The position numbers were made by a program, and so were the translations under genes. Of a stretch of 64,000 bases of DNA, positions 1-9,005 are shown in pieces (the first letter of the stretch is position 1; every line of letters begins with the position of its first letter). The notes beneath the pieces are model-generated. The model was not told the DNA's origin. It worked only from the letters and a program-made list of their open reading frames with translations, and ran no database searches. Source of the DNA: RUG11237 sp050874665 (GTDB taxonomy: Bacteria > Bacillota > Clostridia > Lachnospirales > Lachnospiraceae); the NCBI GenBank assembly GCA_050874665.1, contig JBNMLC010000007.1, positions 62,001 to 126,000 of the forward strand, read 5' to 3'.

Positions 1-2
1 AT

Positions 3-80
3 CAAAATCTAAGCAATGCAATTGCAATGGAACAACGCTTGCGAAATGCCGGTTATTCCACCTACATTGCAACTGAATAG
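3..80 (+). CDS. C-terminal end of an unidentified plus-strand protein, possibly a SPOR-type domain (partial)
   Basis: The third frame is open from the window edge and ends at TAG (78-80), giving 25 residues that finish RLRNAGYSTYIATE. A leucine/arginine helix followed by 'aGYxtyI' resembles the last helix and strand of SPOR peptidoglycan-binding domains, but the fragment is too short to be sure. A strong hairpin begins six bases after the stop, which supports this being a real gene end. The 5' part lies outside the window. Confidence 0.45.
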   Translation, partial: QNLSNAIAMEQRLRNAGYSTYIATE

Positions 81-85
81 TTATA

Positions 86-118
86 AAATAGCAGGGAATT
101 TACCTATCCCTGCTATTT
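86..118. terminator. Bidirectional intrinsic terminator
   Basis: A perfect 12-bp stem (AAATAGCAGGGA with TCCCTGCTATTT) closes a 9-base loop. It sits between two convergent genes: the plus-strand gene ending at 80 and the minus-strand CorC-type gene ending at 121. A/T-rich flanks on both sides let it work in both directions. Confidence 0.8.
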
Positions 119-120
119 AT

Positions 121-1401
121 TTAACCCTCCGCTTCTTCCGTTTCCTCTTTCTCAGGAATTGTCAAACGAACGGTGTCTATTCTGTTTTTGTCAATATTTT
201 CCACTTCCAGCCGTATTCCATTTTCTGTTGTAACAGCTTCATGCTTTTCCGGCAAACGGTCTAACAACTCAATAATTAAACCACCTATGGAATCATAATC
301 TTTTGAGCTAAAAGAAAGTCCCAGAGCATCATTAACATCATCTAACTTCATAGAGCCTTCAATCAGATACTCTCTTTCCGATAATTTACGAATCAAATTT
401 TTCTCATCTTCGTCATATTCATCCCGGATTTCTCCTACAATCTCTTCTAGCAAGTCTTCTAGTGTAATCAAACCTGCCGTAGCACCATATTCATCTAATA
501 CAATAGCCAGATTGTTAGAATCCTGCTTCATATCAATCATCAACTCTGATGTTTTTTTATATTCATATGTAAAATAAGCATTACGCAAAATATCTCTCAC
601 ATGAAATTCCATACCATTTTCATATAAAAGCAAATCTTTGATATTTAAAATACCAATCACATCATCCGTAGTCTCTTCGTATACCGGAAGTCTGGTAAAC
701 TTCTCTTTTTTAAATATCTCAATTAACTCTTCTCTTGTGGCATCCACATGAGCAAAAATCATATCTACTCTTGGAACCATAATATCTTTTGCTAAAGAGT
801 CACCAAAATCAAATACATTATTTATCATTTGGCGTTCTTCGCTCTCAATGACACCTTCTTCATGGCTCACATCCACGATAGTTCGAAGTTCATTTTCTGT
901 CATAGTATCACTTTTACTGTTAGGATCTACCCGCAAAAGCTTTAGAAATCCTAATGACAGCTTATTTATAATAAAAATAACGGGTGTCAGTATAATCATT
1001 ATATAATATATAGCCGGTGCATACATCAAAGCTATTTTTTCTGAATGAATTGTTGCTAATGTCTTCGGCGTTATTTCCCCAAAGACAAGTATTAACAATG
1101 TCAATACTCCGGTAGCAATTCCAACACCTTTGTTTCCTAATAAGCGCGTTGCCAGCACGGTTGCCAATGAAGATGCTAAAATATTCACAATATTATTGCC
1201 AATCAAAATGGCACTGAGCATCTTCCCTGAATCATCTACTACCTTCAATACCATTGCTGCTCTTTTGCTGCCTTCCTCTGCTAAATTCATAATCCGGATT
1301 CTATTCGCTGTTGTAAGCGATGTTTCGGCTGATGAAAAAAAAGCTGACAAAACAATAAGAATCACTAAAATTAACAATTGTATGGCGTCTCCTGAATCCA
1401 A
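121..1401 (-). CDS. CNNM/CBS-pair/CorC-HlyC membrane protein
   Basis: This is a 426-residue protein of the HlyC/CorC (CNNM) family, whose members are linked to Mg2+ or other cation transport. The N-terminal ~190 residues hold about four hydrophobic segments of the CNNM/DUF21 domain, with an early AFFSSAETSLT motif. A CBS pair follows (about 200-325, with VPRVDMIF and LDEYGATAGLITLEDLLEEI), then a CorC_HlyC domain (about 335-420). The start is TTG at 1401, placed seven bases after GGGGAG, with no better ATG nearby. The family is clear, but the transported ion is not evident. The name 'hemolysin C' is historical. Confidence 0.9.
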   Translation of the reverse strand: MDSGDAIQLLILVILIVLSAFFSSAETSLTTANRIRIMNLAEEGSKRAAMVLKVVDDSGKMLSAILIGNNIVNILASSLATVLATRLLGNKGVGIATGVLTLLILVFGEITPKTLATIHSEKIALMYAPAIYYIMIILTPVIFIINKLSLGFLKLLRVDPNSKSDTMTENELRTIVDVSHEEGVIESEERQMINNVFDFGDSLAKDIMVPRVDMIFAHVDATREELIEIFKKEKFTRLPVYEETTDDVIGILNIKDLLLYENGMEFHVRDILRNAYFTYEYKKTSELMIDMKQDSNNLAIVLDEYGATAGLITLEDLLEEIVGEIRDEYDEDEKNLIRKLSEREYLIEGSMKLDDVNDALGLSFSSKDYDSIGGLIIELLDRLPEKHEAVTTENGIRLEVENIDKNRIDTVRLTIPEKEETEEAEG

Positions 1402-1520
1402 AAAATATCTCCCCTTTTCTCTTGCTTATAAGTTTATTGCTTAACAATATACAATTTTTTCTGTAATTTGTCAATAGATTTTGCAGATATTTCAAAGATA
1501 GCGGTAACGAATTTGCAATA

Positions 1521-1548
1521 ATTTTAACATAATTATGATACTTGTCAA
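1521..1548 (-). promoter_or_regulatory. Promoter of the CorC-type gene
   Basis: Reading on the minus strand, TTGACA (1543-1548) and TAAAAT (1521-1526) are separated by 16 bases. This predicts a leader of about 110 bases before the TTG start. Confidence 0.6.
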
Positions 1549-1602
1549 ATATAATACAGTAAAGTCAACACTTATTTCAATTATTTGGTATGGGAGGTTC
1601 TT

Positions 1603-1968
1603 ATGAATATCAAAATTTCCGTTCTTATAAAAAGCCTTATTGTTTCTTATGTAATTACCTTGTTAATACTGTTTCTACTCTCTTTTCTTCTTCTAAAGCT
1701 TCATTTGAATGAGTCTGTTATAAGTATTGGTATTACATTAAGTTATGTTGTCAGTTGTTTTACCGGTGGTTACCTGACAGGCAAAATGGCAGCTTCTAAA
1801 CGCTTTCTATATGGACTGTTGCTTGGAGGAATTTATTTTATATTTCTCACACTGATTTCCCTTATCATCAACAAAGGTCTGCAAAGCGATGCTACACATT
1901 TTATCACTGTTATGCTTATGTGTTCTTTGAGTGGTATGCTCGGAGGAATGTTAACAAACGGAAGATAA
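1603..1968 (+). CDS. Small four-helix membrane protein, TIGR04086-like
   Basis: The 121-residue product is almost entirely hydrophobic, with four predicted membrane helices. A conserved-looking GGYLTGKMAASKRFLYGLLLGG segment lies between helices 2 and 3, and a glycine-rich SGMLGGML segment is in the last helix. The pattern fits the TIGR04086 family of uncharacterised membrane proteins from Clostridia and Bacilli. The start is ATG at 1603 because GGGAGG lies six bases upstream, whereas the earlier in-frame ATG has no ribosome site. It is divergent from the CorC-type gene. No function is known. Confidence 0.75.
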   Translation: MNIKISVLIKSLIVSYVITLLILFLLSFLLLKLHLNESVISIGITLSYVVSCFTGGYLTGKMAASKRFLYGLLLGGIYFIFLTLISLIINKGLQSDATHFITVMLMCSLSGMLGGMLTNGR

Positions 1969-2030
1969 TTCTTTTCGCCTAATAAAATCTATGCTATACT
2001 ATGTTATATATTTTATTAGGAGGTCTGATT

Positions 2031-2231
2031 TTGAAAAAAACAAAAAAAATACTTGCAGTCCTGGGCATTATCTTACTTGCAGGTCTCTACATTTCCACTT
2101 TGGTATTTGCCCTTATGGACAGCGATTTAAGTTTCCAGCTACTGCAAATTTCTATTTTCTGCACTATTGCAGTTCCTGTGCTCTTGTATGTCTGCAATAT
2201 GCTATATAAACTTTTACATAAAGATGAGTAG
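2031..2231 (+). CDS. Small two-helix membrane protein (TTG start)
   Basis: This encodes 66 residues with a lysine-rich N terminus and two hydrophobic segments (about 7-27 and 35-58), ending in a charged KLLHKDE tail. I chose the TTG at 2031 because AGGAGG lies at 2018-2023, seven bases upstream. The in-frame ATG at 2001 would include the ribosome site in the coding region. TATACT at 1995-2000 could be a -10 element. A perfect terminator hairpin overlaps the stop codon. I do not recognise the family. Confidence 0.65.
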   Translation: MKKTKKILAVLGIILLAGLYISTLVFALMDSDLSFQLLQISIFCTIAVPVLLYVCNMLYKLLHKDE

Positions 2232-2260
2232 GGTGACAATGCACCCTACTCATTTTTATG
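2226..2260 (+). terminator. Intrinsic terminator overlapping the stop codon
   Basis: A perfect 10-bp stem (GAGTAGGGTG with CACCCTACTC) closes a 6-base loop and is followed by ATTTTTATGTTTT. The stop codon TAG (2229-2231) lies inside the left arm. Confidence 0.85.
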
Positions 2261-2300
2261 TTTTCTATCATATGCCTTCACACATATTGTTTTTATAGTG

Positions 2301-5300
2301 TTATTCTTTCTTTTCCGGTTCGTGAGCTTCTGCCACTACTTCTTCCTCATCTTTTCTGTTTAGTTCCTTTACAATCACAATGGTAATAACCATAATTGCA
2401 AAAGCAATGACGGCAATCGCAGCCAAAATAAATGGAAGGGTAGAATTTCCTTTCGTTTTTGTCTGCACGTCATCCGTTCCTCCATTTCCTGACGTATTCC
2501 CTGGTGTATCTGCCGTAATCATTTCTCCCGCCTCAACCGGAAGGTCTTCTACCTGTGTATTTCCATGCGCTAACGCAAAAATAGAAAAATAATTACTTTC
2601 AAAACTAATCGTTTCTTCCGAACTGTCAGAATCAGAAATCGCATTCACCTGTTCTTTATGTTCACGAATCACACAGTAATACAACTCACCCTGATTTTCT
2701 GCAGGTATCGGCACTGTCATATGAACCGGCAGCAGTGTCTCATAAATCGGCTGCTTATCCGCATCTCTTGTAGTACCTTTCTTTTCTATATATTTGTATA
2801 ACCTAATATCAAGATATTTAAAAATATTCTTATCTTGTATGATTGCATACTGCTCTAACAAATTTCGTTCACTAGAAGTTAAGACTGCATCTGATATGTC
2901 AAGAATCACCTCAACCTTGTTACCGCCTAAAATATCACTGGCAGAAAGCACAAATCCAAGTCCCCACACATCATTTTCTGTAACCGCATAATTTTCTATA
3001 TGATTATCAATCACAATGCTTACATTACTAAGATTACAAATCAATGTATCTAAGGTTCGTAAAACATCTTCATCAATCTCACTCAACTCTCTTGGCGTCA
3101 TTTCGTGCAACATACTGATTGCCTGTGCAATATCTTCAACGCTTGCATCACTATTTCCATTTTTTATCTTATTTAAAATAGAATTCACTTTATCCTGAAA
3201 ATTTTGAGGAGATGCTTTTTGTGTGCTTCCCGCATTTGCTGTTGTCGTAGCAGTTGGTTTTGCTGTTGCTGCCGGCGTAGTTGCTGCCTTCGTTGGTGCT
3301 GTCGACTGTGTCGGTGCTGTAGTTGCTGCGCTAGTAGGCAGTGGTGTTGCTTCTATACCATTAATCGTTATGGTTGCTGATTTCTTTTTATATTTTACTA
3401 CCACAACATTTGTTCCTGCAGCCTTTATCGTGTCCGGTGTCAAAGAAAATCCCGTTACTGTTTGTGTAGTTCCATCCGAATATGTCGCTGTTACCAGAAC
3501 GTTTTCCTTTGCAATGGCAGCTCCAACCGCCACATCACTGCCAAGATACTCCGCCTTGATAGATTCCACTGTTTTCTTACTGCCATCGGAATTTCCACCC
3601 GGCGTTGGTGTTGCTTTTGCATTCTGCGTTGGTGTTACTGCCTGAGTCACTGTTGGAGTTACACTTTCCGTCACTGCCGCAGTCACTTGCGGTGTAATCG
3701 TTCCTGCTCCTCCCGTAACATTTGCTCCCGCTGTCGGTGTAATCGTTCCGGTTGCCTCTTCCTTCCATTTTGCATATAATGTAATATCGTTTGTTACAAA
3801 ATCTTTTTCCGTAAACTCTGTGGTATAATCCTTAGATGTGTACCAACCTTCAAAAACAGCTCCTGACTTAACAGGTACTGGTAAAGTAACTGTGTCTCCC
3901 CAGATAATATTCTGAATTGGAGCCACGTCATTTCCTCCGCAACTGTCAAATGTAACTGTATACTTTTTACCTTGAATACCTGTTTCAATCACAACTGCTG
4001 CATTCAGATCTTCAAAGGAAACCGTAATCACATTAGCCCCTTCCTGTAGAATGGTGTTCGGAGTATAAGTAAAATCTTCCACCATTCTTGCCACAGAATC
4101 GTTGTACATTGCTATTACCCTGATGCTTTCTTTTGGAATGCCATCATTAACATATAATGCATCTCCAATATAAGCTGCCTCCAACGAATATGGAATCAAT
4201 TCAAATTCTGACCACTTTGCATACAATGTGATATCTTTTGTTACTTTAGACTTTTCGGTAAAAGGTACTTTGCAGGAAGTATCACGATACCACCCTCCAA
4301 AAACAAATCCTTCTTTGGTTGGTGGGTTTGGCAAGGTAATGGTTTCCCCCTTTGCCACACCGGTAATACTTTCTACTACAGAGCCTCCCATACTGTCAAA
4401 ACTCACACGATAAGTTTCTCCATCCGGAATATATCCCTCTACTGTAAAATTTTTCGTAAAAGAAATAATTTCGTCTGCATCGTAAGGATTTGTTTCCTGA
4501 TATTTTACTGTAAATACATTGGTTCCTTCATTTTCTATCAAAGTAGATGAAATTTCATAGGAATCAAGAATTGTTTTTACAGAATAATCATCATAAAAGG
4601 CTTTGACCAAAACTTTGTCTAAATCAATATTGCTCCAAATTGGCATATCCGTTCCCGTATATTCCACAGATAACGCTTTTAAAGTTTTCTTTACCCATTT
4701 CGCATATATCTTTGTATCTTCTGTAATTCTGGTATAATCTGTCACTCTATTCACATAATCCGTTTCTGTATACCAGCCGCTAAATGTTTCTGTGGCTCTG
4801 GAAGGTTCTTCAATTCCTGCTTCCGAAAACCTGGAATACTTTGGCACCTCTACCACTGCCGGAGACCCCGGTACCCCCTCCTCTGAAACATCCTCATATA
4901 CTTCAATCTTTACATTTCCGTTCGTTACTGTCTGGTCTTCTCCCCAATATTCTGACAGATATACCTCAAAAGTATCTGTCTTTCCATCTTTTTCCACTTC
5001 CATAACAATACTTTGACCGGATGCCGGAAAGGTTGTGCCATTTTTGTTGAATAACAAAAGTGGTTCTTCATAGCTACAATCAAAATTGTTTTTTCCTTCT
5101 TTTATACGAACTGTATAATCGTTAATCAGTCCTTCGGTACCATCACTATTAAAAGCTACCACTTCCAAATCTGAGCGGTTTAACGGTGCCTCCCAGCGCA
5201 AAATGCTTGGTTTTCCGTCATCAGATATAATATAGTCTCCATTCGAATCCTTTTCATAAACCGTATTTACAGGCAACGCTTTTCCCCGATAAGTCACTTT

Positions 5301-6851
5301 TAATGCTGATACACTTGTCTTTTCCCACTTAGCATACAATGTAATGCTCTGCGTAATCGTAAACTTTGTAGGACACTTTGTCTGCAGTGTACTGTCTAAA
5401 TACCAGCCTCCAAACTGATACCCTTCTTTTTTGGGGGTAACAGAAGAAAGGCTAATTGTCTGGTTCTTAGAAATATCTGTAATGGAATCTACTGTACTTC
5501 CTCCATTTACCACAAAATCAATTTTTAACTTGCCGTCTGTGGCAGGGGTATTCGAACCTATGACATTGATTTTGCAGGATTTTCCCATATAAGTAACAGT
5601 AATTGTGTTATCACCTTCTCGTTCTACACGCATAGGAGCAATATCAAACACACGTACCGATGCACTGTTCTGTTTTAAATCATAGTCCTCTTTTGAATAA
5701 TACGCATATACCAGAATTTGTCCTTTTGAGATAAAGCTTCCCACTTCCTGTTCCTGACCTACAAATTGTGCTGTAATTCCATAAAGAGATTTCTTACCGT
5801 CTTCTGTGAAAATCGGATCATCATCTGCAAAATAATCTTCTTCTGACACTTCATAATAAGCTGTATACCCGGAGTACAGACTTCCTACCGGAAGCTTCTT
5901 TCTCTGTGTGTTGGTTCCTAAAAGGAAATAAGTATAATCATACGTTGCATTGTCTAAACCATCATTGGAGGAATCTTTATCATCATCATAAATACTCATA
6001 TGATACCAGATTCCATCTAGCTTCACCAGATTCCACACCTTAGTATTGCTTCCCTGCTCCGTTCCTCTGATTATGGCACTTTGCACTCCCAACTTAAATA
6101 AGAGCTTATATGCCAGTCCTGCATATCCTGCACTGGAAGCCTGACCATATTTAAACGCAGTATATGGTGTCAGTGTAGCAATTTGTGTTTTTCCATCTAC
6201 TTCTGAAGTAACTGAATTTCCCTTTTTCACATTACCACAGAGCCAATCATGTACAGCTTTTACTTTATCATAGTCTGTTGCTGTTTCTGCCAAGCCCATA
6301 TCCGAAATAATGGAAGATAGATTATCATCTACATACTCTGTTTCTTCTTTGCTCTCCCAGTATTCCACGTCAAACGTAAAGTGAATATACTTATTTGTTG
6401 CATTCACCACATAATCCACATCTACTGATTTATAAATATTGAATAAATAATCCGCATCACTCGTGCTTGCAGTATCAACAGAAAATGCTTTGGGCAAAAG
6501 ATCGTTTTTAATTTTTCCTCTATCTCCATAAGTATCATAGTCACTTCCCGTGTAAATCACACTGAAATGGTTTTCTCTGTTTGTCATTTTTTTTGATACA
6601 TAGGCAGCCACTGCACTTATCGTGCTATATGTTTTTTCCGTAACCGTACTCTCTTCCGTTGAAGATGAAACCAAATCTCCATCTGTTTTCAGTGTAACTC
6701 CTGCGGAAATTTCATTTTTTACCTTCACCGTTCCCTTATTTGCTGCCTGTACCTGAATCGACGTCGGTCCCGCTGTGGAAGCAAGCATGATTCCAGTCAA
6801 AAAAACAGCCGTTATCTTTTTCCATTTCCCCAATGTCTTTTTTCTCATCAT
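2301..6851 (-). CDS. Large membrane-anchored surface protein with a degenerate transglutaminase-like domain and B/Ig-like repeats
   Basis: This is a 1516-residue exported protein. A signal peptide spans about residues 1-37, ending near VQAANKG. A transglutaminase-like domain (about 180-310) keeps the fold landmarks AGYAGLAYKLL and VWNLVKLDGIWY. The expected Cys, His and Asp positions are Ser240, Lys271 and Ser286, so classical catalysis is unlikely. Four InlB/Listeria-Bacteroides B repeats, each ending in (I/L)YAKW, lie near 443-509, 645-719, 814-880 and 963-1029. They alternate with bacterial Ig-like units (for example 890-950 and 1097-1165). Thr/Pro/Ala-rich linkers follow (about 1033-1090 and 1168-1215), then an uncharacterised domain and a C-terminal membrane helix (1472-1494) with a charged tail. 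There is no LPXTG motif, so it is held by the helix. Its role is probably adhesion or wall binding (inference). Confidence 0.85.
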   Translation of the reverse strand: MMRKKTLGKWKKITAVFLTGIMLASTAGPTSIQVQAANKGTVKVKNEISAGVTLKTDGDLVSSSTEESTVTEKTYSTISAVAAYVSKKMTNRENHFSVIYTGSDYDTYGDRGKIKNDLLPKAFSVDTASTSDADYLFNIYKSVDVDYVVNATNKYIHFTFDVEYWESKEETEYVDDNLSSIISDMGLAETATDYDKVKAVHDWLCGNVKKGNSVTSEVDGKTQIATLTPYTAFKYGQASSAGYAGLAYKLLFKLGVQSAIIRGTEQGSNTKVWNLVKLDGIWYHMSIYDDDKDSSNDGLDNATYDYTYFLLGTNTQRKKLPVGSLYSGYTAYYEVSEEDYFADDDPIFTEDGKKSLYGITAQFVGQEQEVGSFISKGQILVYAYYSKEDYDLKQNSASVRVFDIAPMRVEREGDNTITVTYMGKSCKINVIGSNTPATDGKLKIDFVVNGGSTVDSITDISKNQTISLSSVTPKKEGYQFGGWYLDSTLQTKCPTKFTITQSITLYAKWEKTSVSALKVTYRGKALPVNTVYEKDSNGDYIISDDGKPSILRWEAPLNRSDLEVVAFNSDGTEGLINDYTVRIKEGKNNFDCSYEEPLLLFNKNGTTFPASGQSIVMEVEKDGKTDTFEVYLSEYWGEDQTVTNGNVKIEVYEDVSEEGVPGSPAVVEVPKYSRFSEAGIEEPSRATETFSGWYTETDYVNRVTDYTRITEDTKIYAKWVKKTLKALSVEYTGTDMPIWSNIDLDKVLVKAFYDDYSVKTILDSYEISSTLIENEGTNVFTVKYQETNPYDADEIISFTKNFTVEGYIPDGETYRVSFDSMGGSVVESITGVAKGETITLPNPPTKEGFVFGGWYRDTSCKVPFTEKSKVTKDITLYAKWSEFELIPYSLEAAYIGDALYVNDGIPKESIRVIAMYNDSVARMVEDFTYTPNTILQEGANVITVSFEDLNAAVVIETGIQGKKYTVTFDSCGGNDVAPIQNIIWGDTVTLPVPVKSGAVFEGWYTSKDYTTEFTEKDFVTNDITLYAKWKEEATGTITPTAGANVTGGAGTITPQVTAAVTESVTPTVTQAVTPTQNAKATPTPGGNSDGSKKTVESIKAEYLGSDVAVGAAIAKENVLVTATYSDGTTQTVTGFSLTPDTIKAAGTNVVVVKYKKKSATITINGIEATPLPTSAATTAPTQSTAPTKAATTPAATAKPTATTTANAGSTQKASPQNFQDKVNSILNKIKNGNSDASVEDIAQAISMLHEMTPRELSEIDEDVLRTLDTLICNLSNVSIVIDNHIENYAVTENDVWGLGFVLSASDILGGNKVEVILDISDAVLTSSERNLLEQYAIIQDKNIFKYLDIRLYKYIEKKGTTRDADKQPIYETLLPVHMTVPIPAENQGELYYCVIREHKEQVNAISDSDSSEETISFESNYFSIFALAHGNTQVEDLPVEAGEMITADTPGNTSGNGGTDDVQTKTKGNSTLPFILAAIAVIAFAIMVITIVIVKELNRKDEEEVVAEAHEPEKKE
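3226..3350. repeat. Low-complexity Thr/Ala/Pro-coding tract
   Basis: GCT/GTT/GTC-rich DNA encodes a Thr-Ala-Pro linker in the surface protein (about residues 1168-1209). A similar tract occurs at 3595-3740. Long spurious reading frames on the opposite strand come from this composition. Confidence 0.6.
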
Positions 6852-6965
6852 ACCACCCGTCCTCTATATTATTATTTATGTATATTTGAAAAATTGGCAT
6901 AAAAATGCTATTACTTGTTTATCGGCAGATTTCACTAGTTATTTAACGGATTTGTTGCATTTTTT

Positions 6966-7571
6966 TTAGTACTTTGCCAGCTTTTTTTCTAACTCTTCTT
7001 TTGCCTGTTCATATGTAACAAACTGTATTCCATGCAATCCATATTTTCTTGCTGCTTCCACATTTTGTGGCATATCATCCAGAAATACACATTGACTTGG
7101 AACTAAGGAATACTTTTCCACAAGTGCTTTGTAAATAGCCTGTTCTGGCTTGATTGTCTGAATTTCATAAGAGAAAATCCCCCCATTACACTCGTTTGTA
7201 AAACTAAGTGCTTCTTTTGTACTTTCTCTTAAGGTTCTTCCATAATTAGATAAATAATATACCTGATAACCTTTTTCCTTCAACTCTCGAATCCATGTAT
7301 CTGTATAGTCATATTTTCGAACACATCTGTCCATGTGTATCCATATGTTTCGAATATCTTCTTCATACTCCGGTGCTTCTTTTATAAAGCTTTGCAAAAT
7401 TTCCTCATCACTCCAAACACCCCGATCCGTTTCCTTCCATGACTCGTTTTGAAAAACGGCTTTTGCCAATTTTTCCGTTTTTTGCTCCGAAAATCCAAAA
7501 CTCTGCAAATAGCTTTGCCAGTCCCACGCTACCAATACCCGCCCAATATCAAATATAACTGTATTTATCAT
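6966..7571 (-). CDS. HAD-superfamily hydrolase, IA-type (YihX-like)
   Basis: A 201-residue cytoplasmic phosphatase-like protein. HAD motif I is FDIGRVL (nucleophile Asp8, with Gly at the second position as in YihX-type enzymes). Motif II is YYLSNYG, motif III contains the Lys of IKPEQAIYKAL, and motif IV is FLDDMPQNVEAA. The length matches the subfamily that includes E. coli glucose-1-phosphate phosphatase YihX, but the substrate cannot be read from the sequence. AAGAAGGGAG precedes the ATG. It lies downstream of purA, separated by a hairpin, so it is probably transcribed separately or by read-through. Confidence 0.85.
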   Translation of the reverse strand: MINTVIFDIGRVLVAWDWQSYLQSFGFSEQKTEKLAKAVFQNESWKETDRGVWSDEEILQSFIKEAPEYEEDIRNIWIHMDRCVRKYDYTDTWIRELKEKGYQVYYLSNYGRTLRESTKEALSFTNECNGGIFSYEIQTIKPEQAIYKALVEKYSLVPSQCVFLDDMPQNVEAARKYGLHGIQFVTYEQAKEELEKKLAKY

Positions 7572-7629
7572 GTTTTTCTCCCTTCTTGTTGCATTTATCC
7601 ATATTTATATTTTCCTTCTATGCCTACAC

Positions 7630-7654
7630 AAAGAGCTGCCTTTTCAGGCAGCTC
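7630..7654 (-). terminator. Hairpin after purA
   Basis: An 8-9 bp perfect stem (GAGCTGCC with GGCAGCTC) lies about 20 bases after the purA stop. The U-tract is weak (TTTGTGT on the minus strand), so termination may be partial. Confidence 0.55.
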
Positions 7655-7674
7655 CTCATATCCTATTGTGCTTT

Positions 7675-8955
7675 TTATTTATTTCTGTAGATAATATCCT
7701 CTCTTCCAGGTCCATTCGAAACCATAGTAATCGGATATCCAATTCTTTCCTCTACAAATTCAATATATTTTCTACAATTTTCCGGTAAATCTTCATATTT
7801 TCTTATACCACGAATATCACATTTCCAGCCTGGTAACTTTTCAATTACCGGTTTTGCCTTTTCAAGCAATGCTGTTGTTGGGAATTCCGTAGTCTGCTCA
7901 CCATTAATTTCATAGGCAGTGCATACCGGAATCTCATCCAGATACCCAAGTACGTCAAGCACCGTAAATGCCACATCCGTAGTTCCCTGCAAACGGCAGC
8001 CATATTTAGACGCTACGCAGTCAAACCACCCCATACGTCTTGGTCTTCCTGTAGTAGCACCAAATTCTCCACCATCACCGCCACGTCTTCTTAATTCGTC
8101 TGCCTCATCACCAAAGATTTCACTGACAAAAGCTCCGGCACCTACAGCAGAAGAATATGCTTTACATACTGTAATTACTTTCTTAATTTCATATGGCGGC
8201 ACACCTGCACCAATCGCACCATATGCTGCCAAAGTAGAAGATGAGGTAACCATTGGATAAATTCCATGATCCGGGTCCTTTAACGTTCCAAGCTGTCCTT
8301 CTAAAAGAACTTCTTTTCCCTCTTTGAGTGCATTATGTAAATATAAAGATACATCGCATACAAATGGTTTTACCATATCTCTATATTCATGAAGGGTTTC
8401 TAACAATTCTTCCGGATTTATTGGTGGTTTATGATATAAATGCTCTAACATAACATTCTTTGTTTCACAAATACGCTGCACTTTATCTTTTAATAATTCT
8501 TCGTCAAATAACTCACTTACCTGAAATCCGATTTTAGCATATTTATCTGAATAAAATGGTGCAATACCGGATTTTGTGGAACCGAAAGAATTTTTTCCAA
8601 GTCTTTCTTCTTCATACTGATCAAACAGAATATGATATGGCATAACAATCTGAGCTCTGTCAGAAACTAAAATTTTAGGTTCCGGTACACCCTTACTTAC
8701 TATGTCCTGAACTTCTTTAAACAAAAGAGGTATATTCAAGGCAACTCCGTTTCCGATGATACTTGTTGTATGATTGTAAAAAACGCCGGATGGAAGTGTA
8801 TGCAATGCAAATTTTCCATAGTCATTTACAATTGTATGACCTGCATTGGCACCACCTTGGAATCTTACAATAATGTCAGCTTCTTTTGCTAACATATCTG
8901 TAATCTTTCCCTTTCCTTCATCTCCCCAGTTCGCTCCAACGACTGCTTTTACCAT
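7675..8955 (-). CDS. purA: Adenylosuccinate synthetase
   Basis: PurA condenses IMP with aspartate using GTP to form adenylosuccinate, the first step of the AMP branch. The 426-residue length is standard. The N-terminal GTP loop WGDEGKGK (10-17) carries the catalytic Asp, and GGANAGHT supplies the catalytic His. The switch region TTGRPRRMGW and the late GxxRxx segment are also present. The start is ATG at 8955 after TTAGGAGG. It is the last gene of a minus-strand purC-purF-purB-purA series, 50 bases after purB, so both AMP-branch enzymes are made together. Confidence 0.97.
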   Translation of the reverse strand: MVKAVVGANWGDEGKGKITDMLAKEADIIVRFQGGANAGHTIVNDYGKFALHTLPSGVFYNHTTSIIGNGVALNIPLLFKEVQDIVSKGVPEPKILVSDRAQIVMPYHILFDQYEEERLGKNSFGSTKSGIAPFYSDKYAKIGFQVSELFDEELLKDKVQRICETKNVMLEHLYHKPPINPEELLETLHEYRDMVKPFVCDVSLYLHNALKEGKEVLLEGQLGTLKDPDHGIYPMVTSSSTLAAYGAIGAGVPPYEIKKVITVCKAYSSAVGAGAFVSEIFGDEADELRRRGGDGGEFGATTGRPRRMGWFDCVASKYGCRLQGTTDVAFTVLDVLGYLDEIPVCTAYEINGEQTTEFPTTALLEKAKPVIEKLPGWKCDIRGIRKYEDLPENCRKYIEFVEERIGYPITMVSNGPGREDIIYRNK

Positions 8956-9005
8956 GTTTGTTCCTCCTAAGTTTTGTTATTTTTACCTGTTACACGATAC
9001 GTTAA

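Noticed and set aside
3223..3645. 140-residue plus-strand reading frame rich in Ala and Val
   Set aside because: It is the reverse of the Thr/Ala/Pro-coding tract of the surface protein and has no ribosome site or family motif.
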